From Lingula anatina (taxonomy: Eukaryota; Brachiopoda; Lingulata; Lingulida; Lingulidae): a stretch of 46,393 nt of DNA. Position numbers and translations under genes: made by a program. Numbering within the stretch: position 1 is the first letter of the stretch; each line of letters starts with the position of its first letter. The DNA lies in contig NW_019775358.1 in NCBI RefSeq assembly GCF_001039355.2, positions 127,467 through 173,859 of the forward strand. The letters run 5' to 3'. The notes beneath the pieces are model-generated. The model saw only the letters and a program-made list of their open reading frames with translations. It was not told the origin of the DNA and did not search any database. Positions 34,101 through 46,393 of the stretch are shown here, one piece after another.

Positions 34101-37100
34101 CCAGATAATTATATTTATCTGTCTGGGTAATATATTCATAAGCAAGGGTATAAAAAGTGTTTCTTTCTGAACATTTTGACAACATTACACCAATTTGATA
34201 AGCCTTATAACAGCTGTTACTATTCATCTGTCTAAGACTCTTGCTACTATGGTATACTGTGTACATATCTTATTTTCGTAACTTTTTAAAAATTTGGACA
34301 AATATGAAATAAAATGCCTAACAAATGATTTTTTTCAGACTTCCATTCCACAAGCCTTTAAACTAATTTAAAGTTAATAATTTGATTCTACTTATATTTT
34401 TAACTGCATTCTTATTTATTGTAGTAGCAGGAGCCTTTTTTAAACTGACCAGGGTCAGTCAACAGGTACTCACTTTGACCCTCCGAACCCCGCAAAGGGG
34501 TCCATGTCTCCTCCCATGAAGCCGAAGCTTGGAAAGCCTGGAAATGAATTTTGGAACAAATCAGTACGGCGATCTGTGCGATTTCTCCCCCTCTGCTGTC
34601 TGCCTCCAATCCCTGCAACAACAAGCAAACATATTGATAGATGGCGCTGGTGCATTGCATTGGGCAAGAAAAACACTGTTAGCATGGGTATTGCTAGTTG
34701 TGAATACAGATTCTGTGATGAAACGACCACGAATTTTAGAGTGTAAAATACTTATAAGTAATAGATAAAATTAAAAGCAAATAATTATAATTTAATAAAT
34801 TTTTTAAAAAATCAAGCTAACAGAAGTACCAACTATAAGAAGCAAAAAACATCCAACATGTGGCAAATAACATTAAATATACAGTTAATAACATTTAACA
34901 TTAAACACTGTGACGATCACATTAGCAACATATTAAAAAAAATAAAATCAAGCTTTGCCAATGCTTTACAAAGTCATAAAGGATCATTTTATACAACTTG
35001 GAAAAATATTCTACTTAGTTTACTTATTGCAGTGCATCAAATGTTATAACCAATATTTCAATATATCTCACAGTTCTCTATTCATATTTGACAACAAATG
35101 ACAACAGTCACTGACAAGTCTAAAGCATGGTATTCTGTATAAAAGCAGCTACCAGTTGCACCCTTTTCAGCAAAACAATTAAACTAAGTGAATTAAAATA
35201 ATAATAATAATAAAAAAAACTCACCAAATGCCATGCTTATCTTAAAAATACTTAAATATAAACCAATACTTTCATTCACTGACAGAATACAAGAACTATT
35301 TCACCATTATTTACTATATATTCCTAATTGTGTGAATGAAAAAAATAAAATTTCTTTCCCAAAGGCTAGGATACTCTGGTATAGTTCAAAATGGTTTTAA
35401 AATTCATTTGAAATGCTGACATTTAATGTTTTATTCATTATTTCTTACCGAGTTCGTTAAGTACAAACATTTTGTGTTTAAACATATCATTCAATTAGAG
35501 GGATGAATAATTCAAAACTAATTTAAAAGAGACATTGTAAGTATTTTTTTAAAACTTGCCACTGAAAATAAGTAAAAAATTCTGACTCAAATGATTTAAA
35601 GCTAGAAGTGTTGGTCCAGAGAGAAATTTAAATTTCTTTTTATAAGTATTTACTTGAGTTAATTTTCAAACCTTGACATGGACCCATCTCCTTAGTTATA
35701 CACGTTAGGTGAACTTTTTAACATTTTAGTACAAAGCAAATAATTAATTCCTTTCATCTTCCCAGAAAGCCATGGGCCATATGGTAATAGGTGACAATTA
35801 ATACAAAAGTGCTGTTAGCAAACCCATTACTTTCCAGCCTGGCTTGTAAATATGAATTACCAAATAAACAAGCATTCCTTTAGTCCATCACCACTGTTAG
35901 TCATTTAATGAGCTGATTTCTGAATTAAAACAATTTTAATAATAACAAAATAACTATTAAGTAAATAAAAAATCTGAGCAATTTCTGTCACTAAATGAAA
36001 AGTAGAAACAAACACTTCCATAATGTTTTGATATCTCAACATAATTCTACTGACAAAATATTCACAAACAAAAAAACATAGTAGTCCTGACGCTTGAGGG
36101 AAAATGGCCAAATGTACTGAGTTGGGAAATCTAGCCATAATGCAATTTCCATAGATATATCTCACTGCATCACTGACAGTATAGTTAGTGGTAACTTGAT
36201 GCTTCATAATGACAAAAAATCAAAATTGTGCAACAACAACACAATTTTACACTCCTTACTCTGGGGAGTCGGGGCCCCGATTTTCGGTCTACAGACAACT
36301 CGTGTCTGAACAGACTGTGAGTCATCTACATCATTCTATATATTCATGTAGGTATGCCAGCAGCATTTTGTAACCTGTACCAAGCACTTGTTAACTCTGG
36401 CTCTTCCTCCATTGTGCTAGATAACTAGCTGGTGAAATATTTTTTCTCTTTCACTATTTTTTAATATTTAAACTTTTCTCTTATTGCTTTTGCCGTTGAA
36501 GTCTCTAGTTTAGATGTTTTCATTTAAGGTTATCATCAGTGTAGTAAAAAAAAAAAAAAAAAAAAAAATCTTGTCAAGACTCGACTTTTCTCTACAGCTG
36601 AAATTTCCTGATCTCTCTCTGTTTGCTTTTGCTGACATGGCCAACTGTAGAATATGCTTGAATTTCCTTTTCTCTTTAACTTTCTCATTTTATACTACAT
36701 TATGTGATGGAATAGATCTCACTGACAATCAGCAATTTTGATTGCTTGTTTAGAAAATTGTTCATAAGTTTCTTATTTAGACCAGCCTGTGGATAAAATA
36801 TCTCATCAGAGAAAAAAAAAACAATTATTTAAATTATCTATGAAACCAAACATTAAGGCCTCATAACAGAGAACCAATCCTTGGGGGAAAAAGAATATTA
36901 AGTTTCTAAGTGAAATATATGTTTACCGCATACATGGCTTTTAAAAAATGACAGGAGGTTTACCTCCGAAAAAGTCTTCAAAAGGATCTCGGCCCCCGAA
37001 AAATTCCCGGAACACTTCCTCCGGGTCTCTGAATGTGAAGTGGAACCCAGTGTCATAGCCTCCAAAGTCAATGTCTGCGTCATTGAGACCGTCCTTGCCA

Positions 37101-39808
37101 TATCTGTCATACAAGTCACGCTTCTTAGCTGAAAGAGAAAATGATATTCATAAGTTAATATAGTGTATTTCAGAAATCTGATGTTTTATTGCAATTATAT
37201 ATGGGCCATAGTAATAATAATATAAATTAATAATAAATTATAATACTAATAAAGTCGAACCAGTGGATAATTGAAACTGTATTCAGATGAAACGCTGGAG
37301 TTTTGGTAAAAATTACAAATTACTTTCTGATCTTTTACAGATTTTATATGCATAAAAGAGTTAAAAAAGATGCGCTGAGTTTTCTTATTTCTGGCAACCA
37401 GCCGGCCTTTTCTTTTTAACATGTCAAAGGTGAAGATGAACAGTGTGACATTAAGATATAAGTCTTACAGTATATTAGAATTATACTTAATTTTCCACAT
37501 TCTGATAGATTTCACAAGGTAAAGGAAGAGAAACCTGGAATTTTCAATTAGAAACAAGGCAGCAAAGCTGTCAAATGTACAGACAAAAAGCAGGAAATAA
37601 CTATGCACAAAATAGGNAATATTCTACTTAGTTTACTTATTGTAGTGCATCAAATGTTATAACCAATATTTCAATATATCTCACAGTTCTCTATTCATAT
37701 TTGACAACAAATGACAACAGTCACTGACAAGTCTAAAGCATGGTATTCTGTATAAAAGCAGCTACCAGTTGCACCCTTTTCAGCAAAACAATTAAACTAA
37801 GTGAATTAAAATAATAATAATAATAATAAAAAACTCACCAAATGCCATGCTTATCTTAAAAATACTTAAATATAAACCAATACTTTCATTCACTGACAGA
37901 ATACAAGAACTATTTCACCATTATTTACTATATATTCCTAATTGTGTGAATGAAAAAAATAAAATTTCTTTCCCAAAGGCTAGGATACTCTGGTATAGTT
38001 CAAAATGGTTTTAAAATTCATTTGAAATGCTGACATTTAATGTTTTATTCATTATTTCTTACCGAGTTCGTTAAGTACAAACACTTTGTGTTTAAACATA
38101 TCATTCAATTAGAGGGATGAATAATTCAAAACTAATTTAAAAGAGACATTGTAAGTGTTTTTTTAAAACTTGCCACTGAAAATAAGTAAAAAATTCTGAC
38201 TCAAATGATTTAAAGCTAGAAGTGTTGGTCCAGAGAGAAATTTAAATTTCTTTTTATAAGTATTTACTTGAGTTTATTTTCAAACCTTGACATGGACCCA
38301 TCTTCTTAGTTATACATGTTAGGTGAACTTTTTAACATTTTAGTACAAAGCAAATAATTAATTCCTTTCATCTTCCCAGAAAGCCATGGGCCATATGGTA
38401 ATAGGTGACAATTAATACAAAAGTGCTGTTAGCAAACCCATTACTTTCCAGCTTGGCTTGTAAATATGAATTACCAAATAAACAAGCATTCCTTTTGTCC
38501 ATCACCACTGTTAGTCATTTAATGAGCTGATTTCTGAATTAAGTAAATAAAAAATTTGAGCAATTTCTGTCACTAAATGAAAAGTAGAAACAAACACTTC
38601 CATAATGTTTTGATATCTCAACATAATTCTAGTGACAAAATATTCACAAACAAAAAACATAGTAGTCCTGACGCTTGAGGGAAAATGGCCAAATGTACTG
38701 AGTTGGGAAATCCAGCCATAATGCAATTTCCACAGATATATCTCACTGCATCACAGACAGTATAGTTAGTGGTAACTTGATCATTCATAATGACAAAAAG
38801 TCAGAATTGTGCAACAACACAACAATTTTACACTCCTTACTCTGGGGAGTTGGGGCCCTGACTTTCGGTCTACAGACATCTCGTGTCTGAACAAGACTGT
38901 GAGTCATTTACATCTATTCTATATATTCATGCAGGTATGCCAGCAGCATTTTGTAACCTGTACCAAGCACTTGTTTAACTCTGGCTGCTCCTCCATTGTG
39001 CTAGATAGCTAGCTGGCGAATTTTTTCTCTCTTTCAATTTTTTAAAAATATTCTATCTTTACTCTTATTGCTTTTGCCTTTGAAGTCTCTAGTTTAGTCT
39101 AGGGTTATCAGTGAAGTCGTCATTTTCAAAACAAAACAAATGATGAAGTTTTGCCAAGTGCAAAAATGAAATCTTGTTGAGAATTGACTTTTCTCTGTAT
39201 AAGGATTTTTCTGCTGACTTGACCAACTGTAGTATACTCTTAAAATTCCTTCTCCCTATATTACCCTTTAACTCCACCATATGATGCCAGATGGAATAGA
39301 TCTTGCTGACAATCAGCATTTTTTTAATTGTGCAGAAAACACTGCAAAAAATTCTCATTTAAACCAGCCTTTTGATAAAAAATCTCATCAGAAAATTTAA
39401 GTGGAAAAAAACAACAATTATTTAAATTATCCATTAAACCCGAACATAAAGTTCTCATAATAGAGAACCATTCCTTGGGGGGAAAAAAACTTAAGTTTCT
39501 AAGTGAAATATATGTTTACTGTATACATGGCTTTAAAAAAAAATGACAGGAGGTTTACCTCCGAAAAAGTCTTCGAAAGGATCTCGGCCCCCAAAAAATT
39601 CCCGGAACACTTCCTCCGGATCTCTGAATGTGAAGTGGAACCCAGTGTCATAGCCTCCAAAGTCAATGTCTGCGTCATTGAGGCCGTCCTTGCCATATCT
39701 GTCATACAAGTCACGCTTCTTAGCTGAAAGAGAAAATGATATTCGTAAGTTAATATAGTGTATTAGGGCTGCTATTTCAGAAACAATTATGTTGCACTAG
39801 TTATGAGC

Positions 39809-39847
<39 letters not shown>

Positions 39848-42800
39848 GTCAAGACAGTGGATAACTGAAACTGTATTCAGATGAAACACTAGAGTTTTGG
39901 TAAAAATGACTATAATTACTTTCTGATCTTTTACAGATTTCATATGCATAAACCAGTTAAAAAGATGCACTGAATTTTCTCATTTCTGGCAATCAGCTGA
40001 CCTTTTCTTTATTACACGTCAAAGGTGAAGATGAACAGTGTGACATTAAGATACAAGTCTTACGGTACATTAGAATTATACTTAATGATTTTCAACATTT
40101 TGATAGATTTCTCAAGGTAAAGGAAGAGACACCTGGAATTTTCAATTAGAAAAACTGTTAGTGTTGGGCTAGAGGGAAGAAATGTTGACTTCTACCCCTA
40201 TTAAATTAACCTGGAATGTGCCAGATGATGAAAAAAAAAGGTTTCCACTCCAGGCAGAGGAGATTCTGAAGTATACAGTGGCTACAAAAAGGTCATAGGG
40301 AGAGCCATGACTGAATTAACCCTCCAATATAAAACACAGGCCTCATAGAATACCATGGTGTGAAGGCTTAACTTGGTGCATTTTGTTTCACCAGTCTATA
40401 AGCTTACAATTTGTGACCACAATAAGCCAATCCAATCCCTCTCTTGTACCGACCAACAGCTTCTGGATTGAGGTAAGTCACCTGTATATGGGTTGGCTAC
40501 CTTTGGTTACAAATCACAATCACACTGTCCTTTCTCATTGTATGTTAAATTCATTTTTTAAAAGAACCTAAAAAGCCACATAAATGGCTAACAACCATTA
40601 GAAGTACTGTTAGATCAATCAGCTAGCTTGGTGTCATAGATTGGACCAAAACCTGTCTAGATATAATTTTGTCTTGACACACCAACAGGTCAGCATTAAG
40701 ATATACACTTTTGACCCCTTATTCTACATTTTTTGTAAAATAAAGAAGAAAGAAAAGAACTGTTTTTTTCCAATAGAACTAAGGGTATGAGGGCATATCA
40801 ACACAATACGTGTTTTGTGTCAACACTGTAATGTATCAGAGAAATTGTATGGTTATAAAAAGAGTATATTCAATAGTACCAGCAGATCATTTTGGTGCAA
40901 AGTTTACCTCCATGTTATATATACAGGTAAAACTAGTGGTTTATAGGCTGTGCTGAATATCAAATACCTTTCCCTGCAATAAAATTCATTCAACAGGTTC
41001 AAAATAGTGCACTTAGTCTAGTATCTCTCTCCCCCCCCTCTCGTTGGTCTTAAAGGGATGAATGCAGCAGGCTGATGATATTCAATCCAGGCTGACAGAC
41101 TTCATCCATGTTAATAGTCCTCCTTTCATGATGACGTCTAGTCTTCCATTCAGGATGAAAGTCCTCCATCCAGGCTGACAGTCAACCATCCATGCTGACA
41201 GTCCTCCATCCAGGCTGACAGTATTAACATTCAAGTCAATTCAGAGGTAATTTCACTCACTTCTCATTAATAAATACCTTCTCAGTAAATTATGACTGTC
41301 TTCTGGAAGACCCACAAGATCATTTACCTTTACCATGAACCCCTTACCGTCTGATAGTACTTCATATGCCTCTGAGATCTCCTTGAACTTTTTCTCTGCC
41401 TCCTCTTTTCTGTCTGGGTTTTTGTCTGGGTGCCACCTTAGGGCCATTTTCTTGTAGCTGGAATAACAACAACACCTAGACAATATTGTATATATATTAC
41501 TAGTAAATTTGTCACAGTAAATTCTCCTTATCGGCCAAACATATGTGTCACAGTAACAATTGCAATCAATGAAGTACCTTCACAAAAGATTTCCAGAACC
41601 TCTGTGACTTTGCTTCAAATCCTTCTAAAGCTGAGTGCATGAATATAGAAACAGGCAGCAGGAGAGAAAGCTCATCTCTTCCACACAGATCAAATCCATT
41701 TCCATTACATAAAACTTCCAGGTATAAAAATAAACTTGGACTTCGGGAGTATATTTCAGCATATTTATTCAAAGATGCCATCAAAAGAGCACCTGGTTGG
41801 AGATATGGATATAATGGATGTATTTACTTTGGGAAACTACACTGGAGACTGGTATTATAATAAAGCTGTTCTTTTTTTCTTTTATTTATGAAAAGTACAA
41901 AGATAAAAACATAGACAAGCATTTACTCTACGATGGTAAAGTTTGTCTGGTAATGTTTCCCCTGTCTACAGAAAATAATGTGTTTCTTGATTTTTGTGTC
42001 ATTACTTTTTTAAAACTGCCAGTCCTTAATGGCTACCATAGCAAGCTCCATGAAATCAACCTCATCCTTATCAATCATGGGGAAAAAAAACACTTTCATA
42101 ACTGAACATTCCATTTTGCTACCAAACAAAGCACCATCCACTGTTAAGATACGTCACAGAATTGGCTCTTACACCAATTGTCTACAGAAAAGAAATTCCA
42201 ACAACAAGCAATAAAAGCAACATCAATTTCATTTCACCATTACAGAGGTACCATTACGGTAACCACAGTTCTGAGAAATTGCTATAAATAACCAAGTAAA
42301 CTGCAAATTGCAAGCACTGCATGTGCAAATCACTGAAGCACTGCAAGAGGTTTTGGAAATGTCAACTACCACATGTATGAGAGCTGAATGTTCATTTCAC
42401 ATTTAGCTGAATTCTGTAAAACTGGCTTGAAACGTGTTGTGGGGGTTCACACTCAAAGTACTGTTCACATCAGGTTCATCTTACACTTGAAATCTAGCAA
42501 ATCATAAGAAGACTGTAATAAAAGAGATAGAACTGTGCCTAAGACCCACTGCAAATCAGTCAAACATATGCCTTGAGATATGACTTAAGAAAAGAGAGGC
42601 ACAACCATGTTCAAGGAGCCCCCTTTTTCCTGTAAGAGCTCACTGTCTCAACACAGTGTTTCTGTGTTACTGCCATTTTCAACATCACAAGTCAACAAAA
42701 TCTGATTCTGGGCAAGGGAACACACACTTGGTTTTTGGTGGGACAACCTAATCTCCCTTTTCTCTCACATAGTAGGTCTGGGTGGCCATGGGGAATGCAG

Positions 42801-43706
42801 TAAGCAGTTCCAGGTGGGACAACCTAATCTCCCGGTTGTCCCACACATAATGGCCTTGTTATCCTTTTCAGACTTTGGATATGTCCACTACACTACTAGT
42901 ATGTAATCCGCTCCCCATGATGACACAGTTAAGAATATTATCTTGTCAAAGCTGATCCTGATGTGAACACGTTTCACCTTGAAGCACATCCCCAGCTGAT
43001 GAAATCAATCACCAACAATTTACATGTCTGTGTTACTGTGGGATTGGTGTTTCACACAGCGTGGATAACATAATAAGGCGGGTTAACACTGGTGGAAGTT
43101 AGACCTTACTGACTATACCATCCATCTCAGCATGCTAATTTTAGACAAACTCACTATATGTTGAAATCAAATGGTACGGGTCTCACCTCCATTAAAATGG
43201 AGTTCTATGTACTAGTAGGTAGCAACAGAAATAAAAAAATTGCCCGTAAGGGCGAAATAATTATTTTTCGCAGAATCTGCTGCTATGGGTCATAATTAGG
43301 TCAACCATCTCTAACACCCCATTTCCATAGATTAGATCGACCTACTTTAGATCGACCTAACTCCCTGGGGGTTCACGCTAAATAGCTGTCAGCCGGGCGG
43401 ACACGAAAGTTAATTACCCACTTACAGCTTGTAGTAGGCAGGAAGGACATTTAAGTCGGATTATCTGAAAGTAATCTAGTGAGACTCCCCACGGGGATAG
43501 ATCGATCTAAAATCTATGGGAATAGAGCCTAGGTGCGAATATAGAAACACCAAACAAAAAGATTTAAATCTGTAAAAATGTTTTACTTCCATTTACATTT
43601 GATTTAAATAAAAAAAATAAATAAAGAACACTCACGCTTTCTTGATCTCTGCATCTGGGGCTGATCTCGACACCTCGAGAACGTCGTAGTAGTCCAGTGA
43701 TGGCAT
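28104..43706 (-). CDS. DNAJB6: DnaJ homolog subfamily B member 6-like co-chaperone
   Basis: Seven exons join in phase to 300 residues: 43636-43706, 41348-41457, exon 3 (39559-39723 or its copy 36964-37128), 34474-34612, 30685-30891, 28795-28905, 28104-28203. Residues 1-70 are a J domain with HPD at 33-35, which stimulates HSP70 ATPase. Gly/Phe-rich sequence follows ([35 protein letters not shown]). Exon 5 is basic and His-rich (RRRRR, HHHHH). Exon 6 carries [11 protein letters not shown] and [17 protein letters not shown]; exon 7 ends in [14 protein letters not shown]. The last two blocks identify DNAJB6/B2-type proteins, which restrain protein aggregation in cytosol and nucleus. The Ser/Thr-rich linker is short compared with vertebrate DNAJB6. 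If both exon-3 copies were spliced in, phase would hold (355 residues). Confidence 0.9.
28463..28733. mobile_element. Dispersed repeat, copy in DNAJB6-like intron 6
   Basis: Homologous to 16571-16845 (CTAGCTAAATTATAGTTTTA core, G and C runs). Ends CTGGCTACGGGCCTG, as does the element at 593-771. Non-coding, wholly inside intron 6 (28204-28794). Confidence 0.65.
30481..30640. repeat. Tandem repeat of about 45 bp, 3-4 units
   Basis: Units begin CAGTCCTTGTCACC at 30481, 30525 and 30571 and contain AGTTGCCTAGCAACAG or variants. The first unit has GTTGCCTAGCAAC (30496-30508), which fits the RFX X-box consensus; the other two are one or two bases off. Lies just downstream of exon 5 in the minus-strand gene (intron 5). 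Confidence 0.65.
30892..34473 (-). other. DNAJB6-like intron 4
   Basis: Large AT-rich intron, no second gene recognised. Holds a two-to-three unit imperfect repeat with 'GATTCAACATTTAGTTT' at 32747-32763 and 32787-32803, a G-rich run at 32269-32285, and an AAT run near 33648. Confidence 0.5.
35006..37554. repeat. First copy of 2.5-kb duplicated segment (DNAJB6-like exon 3)
   Basis: Matches 37618-40151 along its length, with scattered substitutions and small indels (for example ACACTTTG/ACATTTTG and a missing 'AAAACAATTTTAATAATAAC' piece). Contains one complete copy of exon 3 (36964-37128). After the match ends there are about 60 unmatched bases, then an N at 37617. Confidence 0.9.
36964..37128 (-). 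CDS. DNAJB6: DNAJB6-like exon 3, copy 1
   Basis: 165 bases, good acceptor (TTTCAG) and donor (GTAAAC). Encodes [20 protein letters not shown], then the G/F start [17 protein letters not shown]. Compared with copy 2 it differs at four bases, all silent, so the peptides are identical. Confidence 0.85.
37618..40151. repeat. Second copy of 2.5-kb duplicated segment
   Basis: Begins directly after the N at 37617 with AATATTCTACTTAGTTTACT, which equals 35006 onward. Ends near CACCTGGAATTTTCAATTAG. Includes exon 3 copy 2 (39559-39723) and a (TAA)n tract at 39810-39846 that is shorter and broken in the first copy. Confidence 0.9.
39559..39723 (-). CDS. DNAJB6: DNAJB6-like exon 3, copy 2
   Basis: Same length, borders and protein as 36964-37128. 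Either copy joins exon 2 and exon 4 in phase. Lies closer to exon 2, so it would be used first if both copies are real. Confidence 0.85.
41080..41232. repeat. About 20-bp minisatellite
   Basis: Six to seven degenerate units of CCATCCAGGCTGACAGTCCT, within intron 2 about 120 bases downstream (minus strand) of the J-domain exon 2. Confidence 0.75.
41458..43635 (-). other. DNAJB6-like intron 1
   Basis: No second gene seen. Includes a perfect hairpin GTGGGACAAC/GTTGTCCCAC at 42814-42844, whose first half plus 'CTAATCTCCC' is echoed at 42741-42758, and the inverted-repeat element at 43312-43531. Confidence 0.5.
43312..43531. mobile_element. Small inverted-repeat element in DNAJB6-like intron 1
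   Basis: The left end contains CATTTCCATAGATTAGATCG and the right end, reverse-complemented, TATTCCCATAGATTTTAGAT. Inside, 'AGATCGACCTA' is repeated twice near the left end and mirrored by GATAGATCGATCT on the right. Non-coding. Confidence 0.55.
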
Positions 43707-43927
43707 GGTGATGGCGGTGCATCCAAGGTTACCAGGGGAATGATGGGATGCCTATTTCAGGCAGTGGGGAAGTGATGACGCCCTAATCTACCTCACCAGG
43801 GGAGTCTGGAATGACAGGAGATGATAAATTTAAGATAATGTTACAGTAATAGCACTTAGATACACATGCATGCGCGTGCACACGTACACAGTGTACCAAC
43901 ATATCATATGCTGCACTTGATATATAT

Positions 43928-44141
43928 AGAGATAAAGGTACCTAGTTTAACAAAACAAATTTGGCTGCTTACATTTTAGTTGATATTTTAAAAAAAAACC
44001 TTTTCTGACAACGTTTTTGTGTATATATATATATATATATATATATACACAAAAACGTTGTCAGAAAAGGTTTTTTTTTAAAATATCAACTAAAATGTAA
44101 GCAGCCAAATTTGTTTTGTTAAACTAGGTACCTTTATCTCT
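43928..44141. repeat. Perfect 214-bp palindrome with (AT)n centre
   Basis: Every base from 43928 pairs with its partner (coordinates sum to 88069): AGAGATAAAGGTACC on the left, GGTACCTTTATCTCT on the right, through identical 9-base A/T runs, to a TATATA core at 44034/44035. I found no mismatch by eye. It lies about 220 bases upstream of the DNAJB6-like start codon. Confidence 0.95.
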
Positions 44142-46393
44142 CTTCACAAGTTATATTTCTCAATACATGTCTCTGACATATATGCTCGTTCTCTCTCAAA
44201 AAGGCAGCTAGCTCAAAAACTGGTTACTAATAGGAAATAACTGGTTTATTTGCCAACACCCTTCAGGAAGAAAGCTCAACTTTTTTTTGGTCTTGGTTAT
44301 ATTGGGTAAATTCAACGAGTTAACAATATCATCATTTTTTCATTTTTTATAAATTTAATTTTTTTCTTTAACGTTCATACGTTAAGAAATGACACCTAAG
44401 GCACTTATATAGACAAGCTACACTGTAACCTAAATCTTAGACTAATACAATATCATGGAGTTCATCACATTTATAGTTAAATTTTACAACATTTGACTTT
44501 AAAAGTCTTACAACAATCTGAAGACACAAAAGAAAACCCTGCAGTTATTTTGGCTAATATAATGATCTATGTACCTAGTTTTCTTAGCATATGTGCCGCT
44601 TTTCCACCAACTCTTACATCAACAGTGTAATTATTCTGACATAAGAAAGATGTAACAGACTGAAAGTCGGCAAAATGTTATTCAATGTAAATAGCCTACA
44701 GACACGTCGACTATTTTTTCAATTATTTCCTTTAGTTTTGAAAGACAGACTTTGGACTTAGTAAGACAATGACAAAAGGTGCAGTTAGGTAAGAAGTTAG
44801 GACTGGACCAGCTTTGGTAAGAATTAAGTCACCATTATAATTCTAACAAATCGTTTTCAAGTAAACAGAAATAAATAAGTACTAGTAACTTACAATATAT
44901 CACCTACTAGTACAGCCCAAAATTCATACTCCTCAGACCTACTCAATGCAGTTTTGTGCAGAAAAGAAGTTCTCAGAATTTACATAATGGTGGAAACTTT
45001 ATTTGACTTTTTAAGTAGCAGAACCAAAATAGTCTGTTTTTCATAACTTCATTTGAACATCTACATAATACTATAAGCGATCGGCAAAACTGTCCTACTT
45101 TCTGTGTCTGGAAAAAGCTCTAGATGTGCCCCATGGACATAACATGTATTTTACACCTTGAAAACAGGATCAGTTGGCAGGTATTCTAATACAGACCAAC
45201 CTTAAACAATACACCATCTACCTCACATAAACACCTACAAAAAGCTGGTGCTGAACAGTTTATTCTGGCTTATTTTATGTCCCCATATATGTTAAACCAT
45301 AAAATCTACGTTTTGCTGATTTGGACGGAACATTTATTTTGATAAAGTGACTGAGTTTCAATATTAAATAAATAAGTAAATAAATAAATAAGCATCCCTT
45401 TAAAAGTCAACTGCACTGCACAGCTAATACTTCTTCAGAATCTCACAAACTTCCATTCATTTGTCAAATAATCAATTTGTGGTTCACAACAAACATCAAG
45501 GCACACTCAGCAGTATGCCTGCCTCACTGTGTATTTTTGCAAAAGAAGACCGCAGATTTTCATTTGTATTTGGAGAAAAAGTATTGTCCTTGGCTGAACC
45601 CTGCAATGCATTTGCTATATAATATAATAAATAATTCACGAAAACCACAACTCAACCTTACCATCCAGGCATACTCAACATACAAACCCTGGAGCTGCAA
45701 TTAAACACATTTTAAAGCAAGACTTTTAACATTTCAAAGTAAGACTAAGTTCACACTACTGGTTTGAAGCTAATAAAATTTAAAACGCTTCAGCAAAAAC
45801 TACATTAATTAAACTGCAAAGAAATTAAATGTGTTAGGCTCAGTTGTACTTTCCCGTGCAAAACTAGTAAATATTTAAAATTAATTTTGATGTGACAAAT
45901 TTTTCAAGTTTTTACAGTACTGTGTACAGCCTCCATGGTACCCTGGATATTCAAATATCTATATGTGATGAATTTATCTGTCAAGCTGGTATTGAACTTG
46001 ATGAACTTAGGCTGCAATACTTCTACCTGTGAAACTTCAAAGTCATCTGTACAGACCTTTTGATGACATTGTTATAGTAAAGATATCTGGCAGTAAAGAA
46101 ATCATTATTATAAATCATGTGAAAAATTATGGATTGGGTTATGAACAACTCCGTATATTAAAAAAACATTGATCTAAACCCTTTCATTTCCTCTTTACCT
46201 CCCATTATCTGTTAGTTGAGTAGAATTTATACTGTATGCTTTTTTTTAGTTATGAGATATGGTGGTAGTAATTTGTACAATAAAAAAAGGGATCACCTGC
46301 TCTCCACCCATCTGTACATACACAGCAGTCTCCTTATTCCCCTTCTTGGCACTCCTCCCATCTCAGATTTATCTCAGGTAGAACCAGTTAGCT
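44142..46393. other. Upstream of DNAJB6-like gene, no gene recognised
   Basis: AT-rich with short random open frames. An (AAAT)n-like stretch lies at 45366-45392. The region near the window's right edge is GC-richer and might hold an exon on the minus strand, but I cannot support one. Confidence 0.5.

Noticed and set aside
45477-45704. 75-codon plus-strand open frame
   Set aside because: No domain, no splice or promoter context.
46297-46360. Possible minus-strand exon reading KKGNKETAVYVQMGGEQ before a GTGATC donor
   Set aside because: Too short, no recognised family, weak acceptor, at the window edge.

Overview
The window is nuclear DNA of an animal, most likely an intron-rich and highly heterozygous marine invertebrate. 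I cannot place it below that level. Evidence: multi-exon genes with GT-AG introns, a class C (GABA-B-type) receptor, a DNAJB6-type co-chaperone, sarcoplasmic-calcium-binding-protein-like EF-hand genes, many short inverted-repeat transposons, Tc1/mariner remnants, microsatellites and AT-rich introns. There is no sign of operons, CRISPR, tRNA or rRNA.

Layout, left to right. (1) 1-770: a Tc1-type transposase remnant and a small inverted-repeat element. (2) 808-6290, minus: first three exons of a GABA-B-like receptor (copy A), whose other exons are absent or lie left of the window. A 1743-bp Tc1/mariner element and a 329-bp TTAA-flanked element sit in its first intron. (3) 7570-12171, plus: a tandem pair of EF-hand gene copies, each preceded by the same short 3'-terminal exon of an unrecognised gene. 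Both EF-hand copies are broken, at different places. (4) 13552-23859, minus: a complete 16-exon GABA-B-like receptor (copy B). I could join every exon in phase, giving 782 residues with signal peptide, bilobed ligand-binding region and seven membrane segments. (5) 24960-28100: no gene recognised; a fold-back element and a long poly-A run. (6) 28104-43706, minus: a complete DNAJB6-like gene, seven exons and 300 residues in phase. Its third exon lies inside a 2.5-kb segment present twice, and the second copy starts exactly at an N. (7) 43928-44141: a perfect 214-bp palindrome. The rest, to 46393, has no convincing gene.

About 790-7510 and 20787-24960 are ancient copies of one segment carrying exons 1-3 and the upstream region of the receptor. 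Because both copies are in the window, one serves as the empty-site reference for elements inserted in the other. This dates the Tc1/mariner and TTAA insertions after the duplication, and an intron-2 inverted-repeat element before it.

The genes do not form a pathway. They are neighbours: a receptor pair at the cell surface, decayed calcium-binding protein genes, and a cytosolic/nuclear HSP70 co-chaperone.
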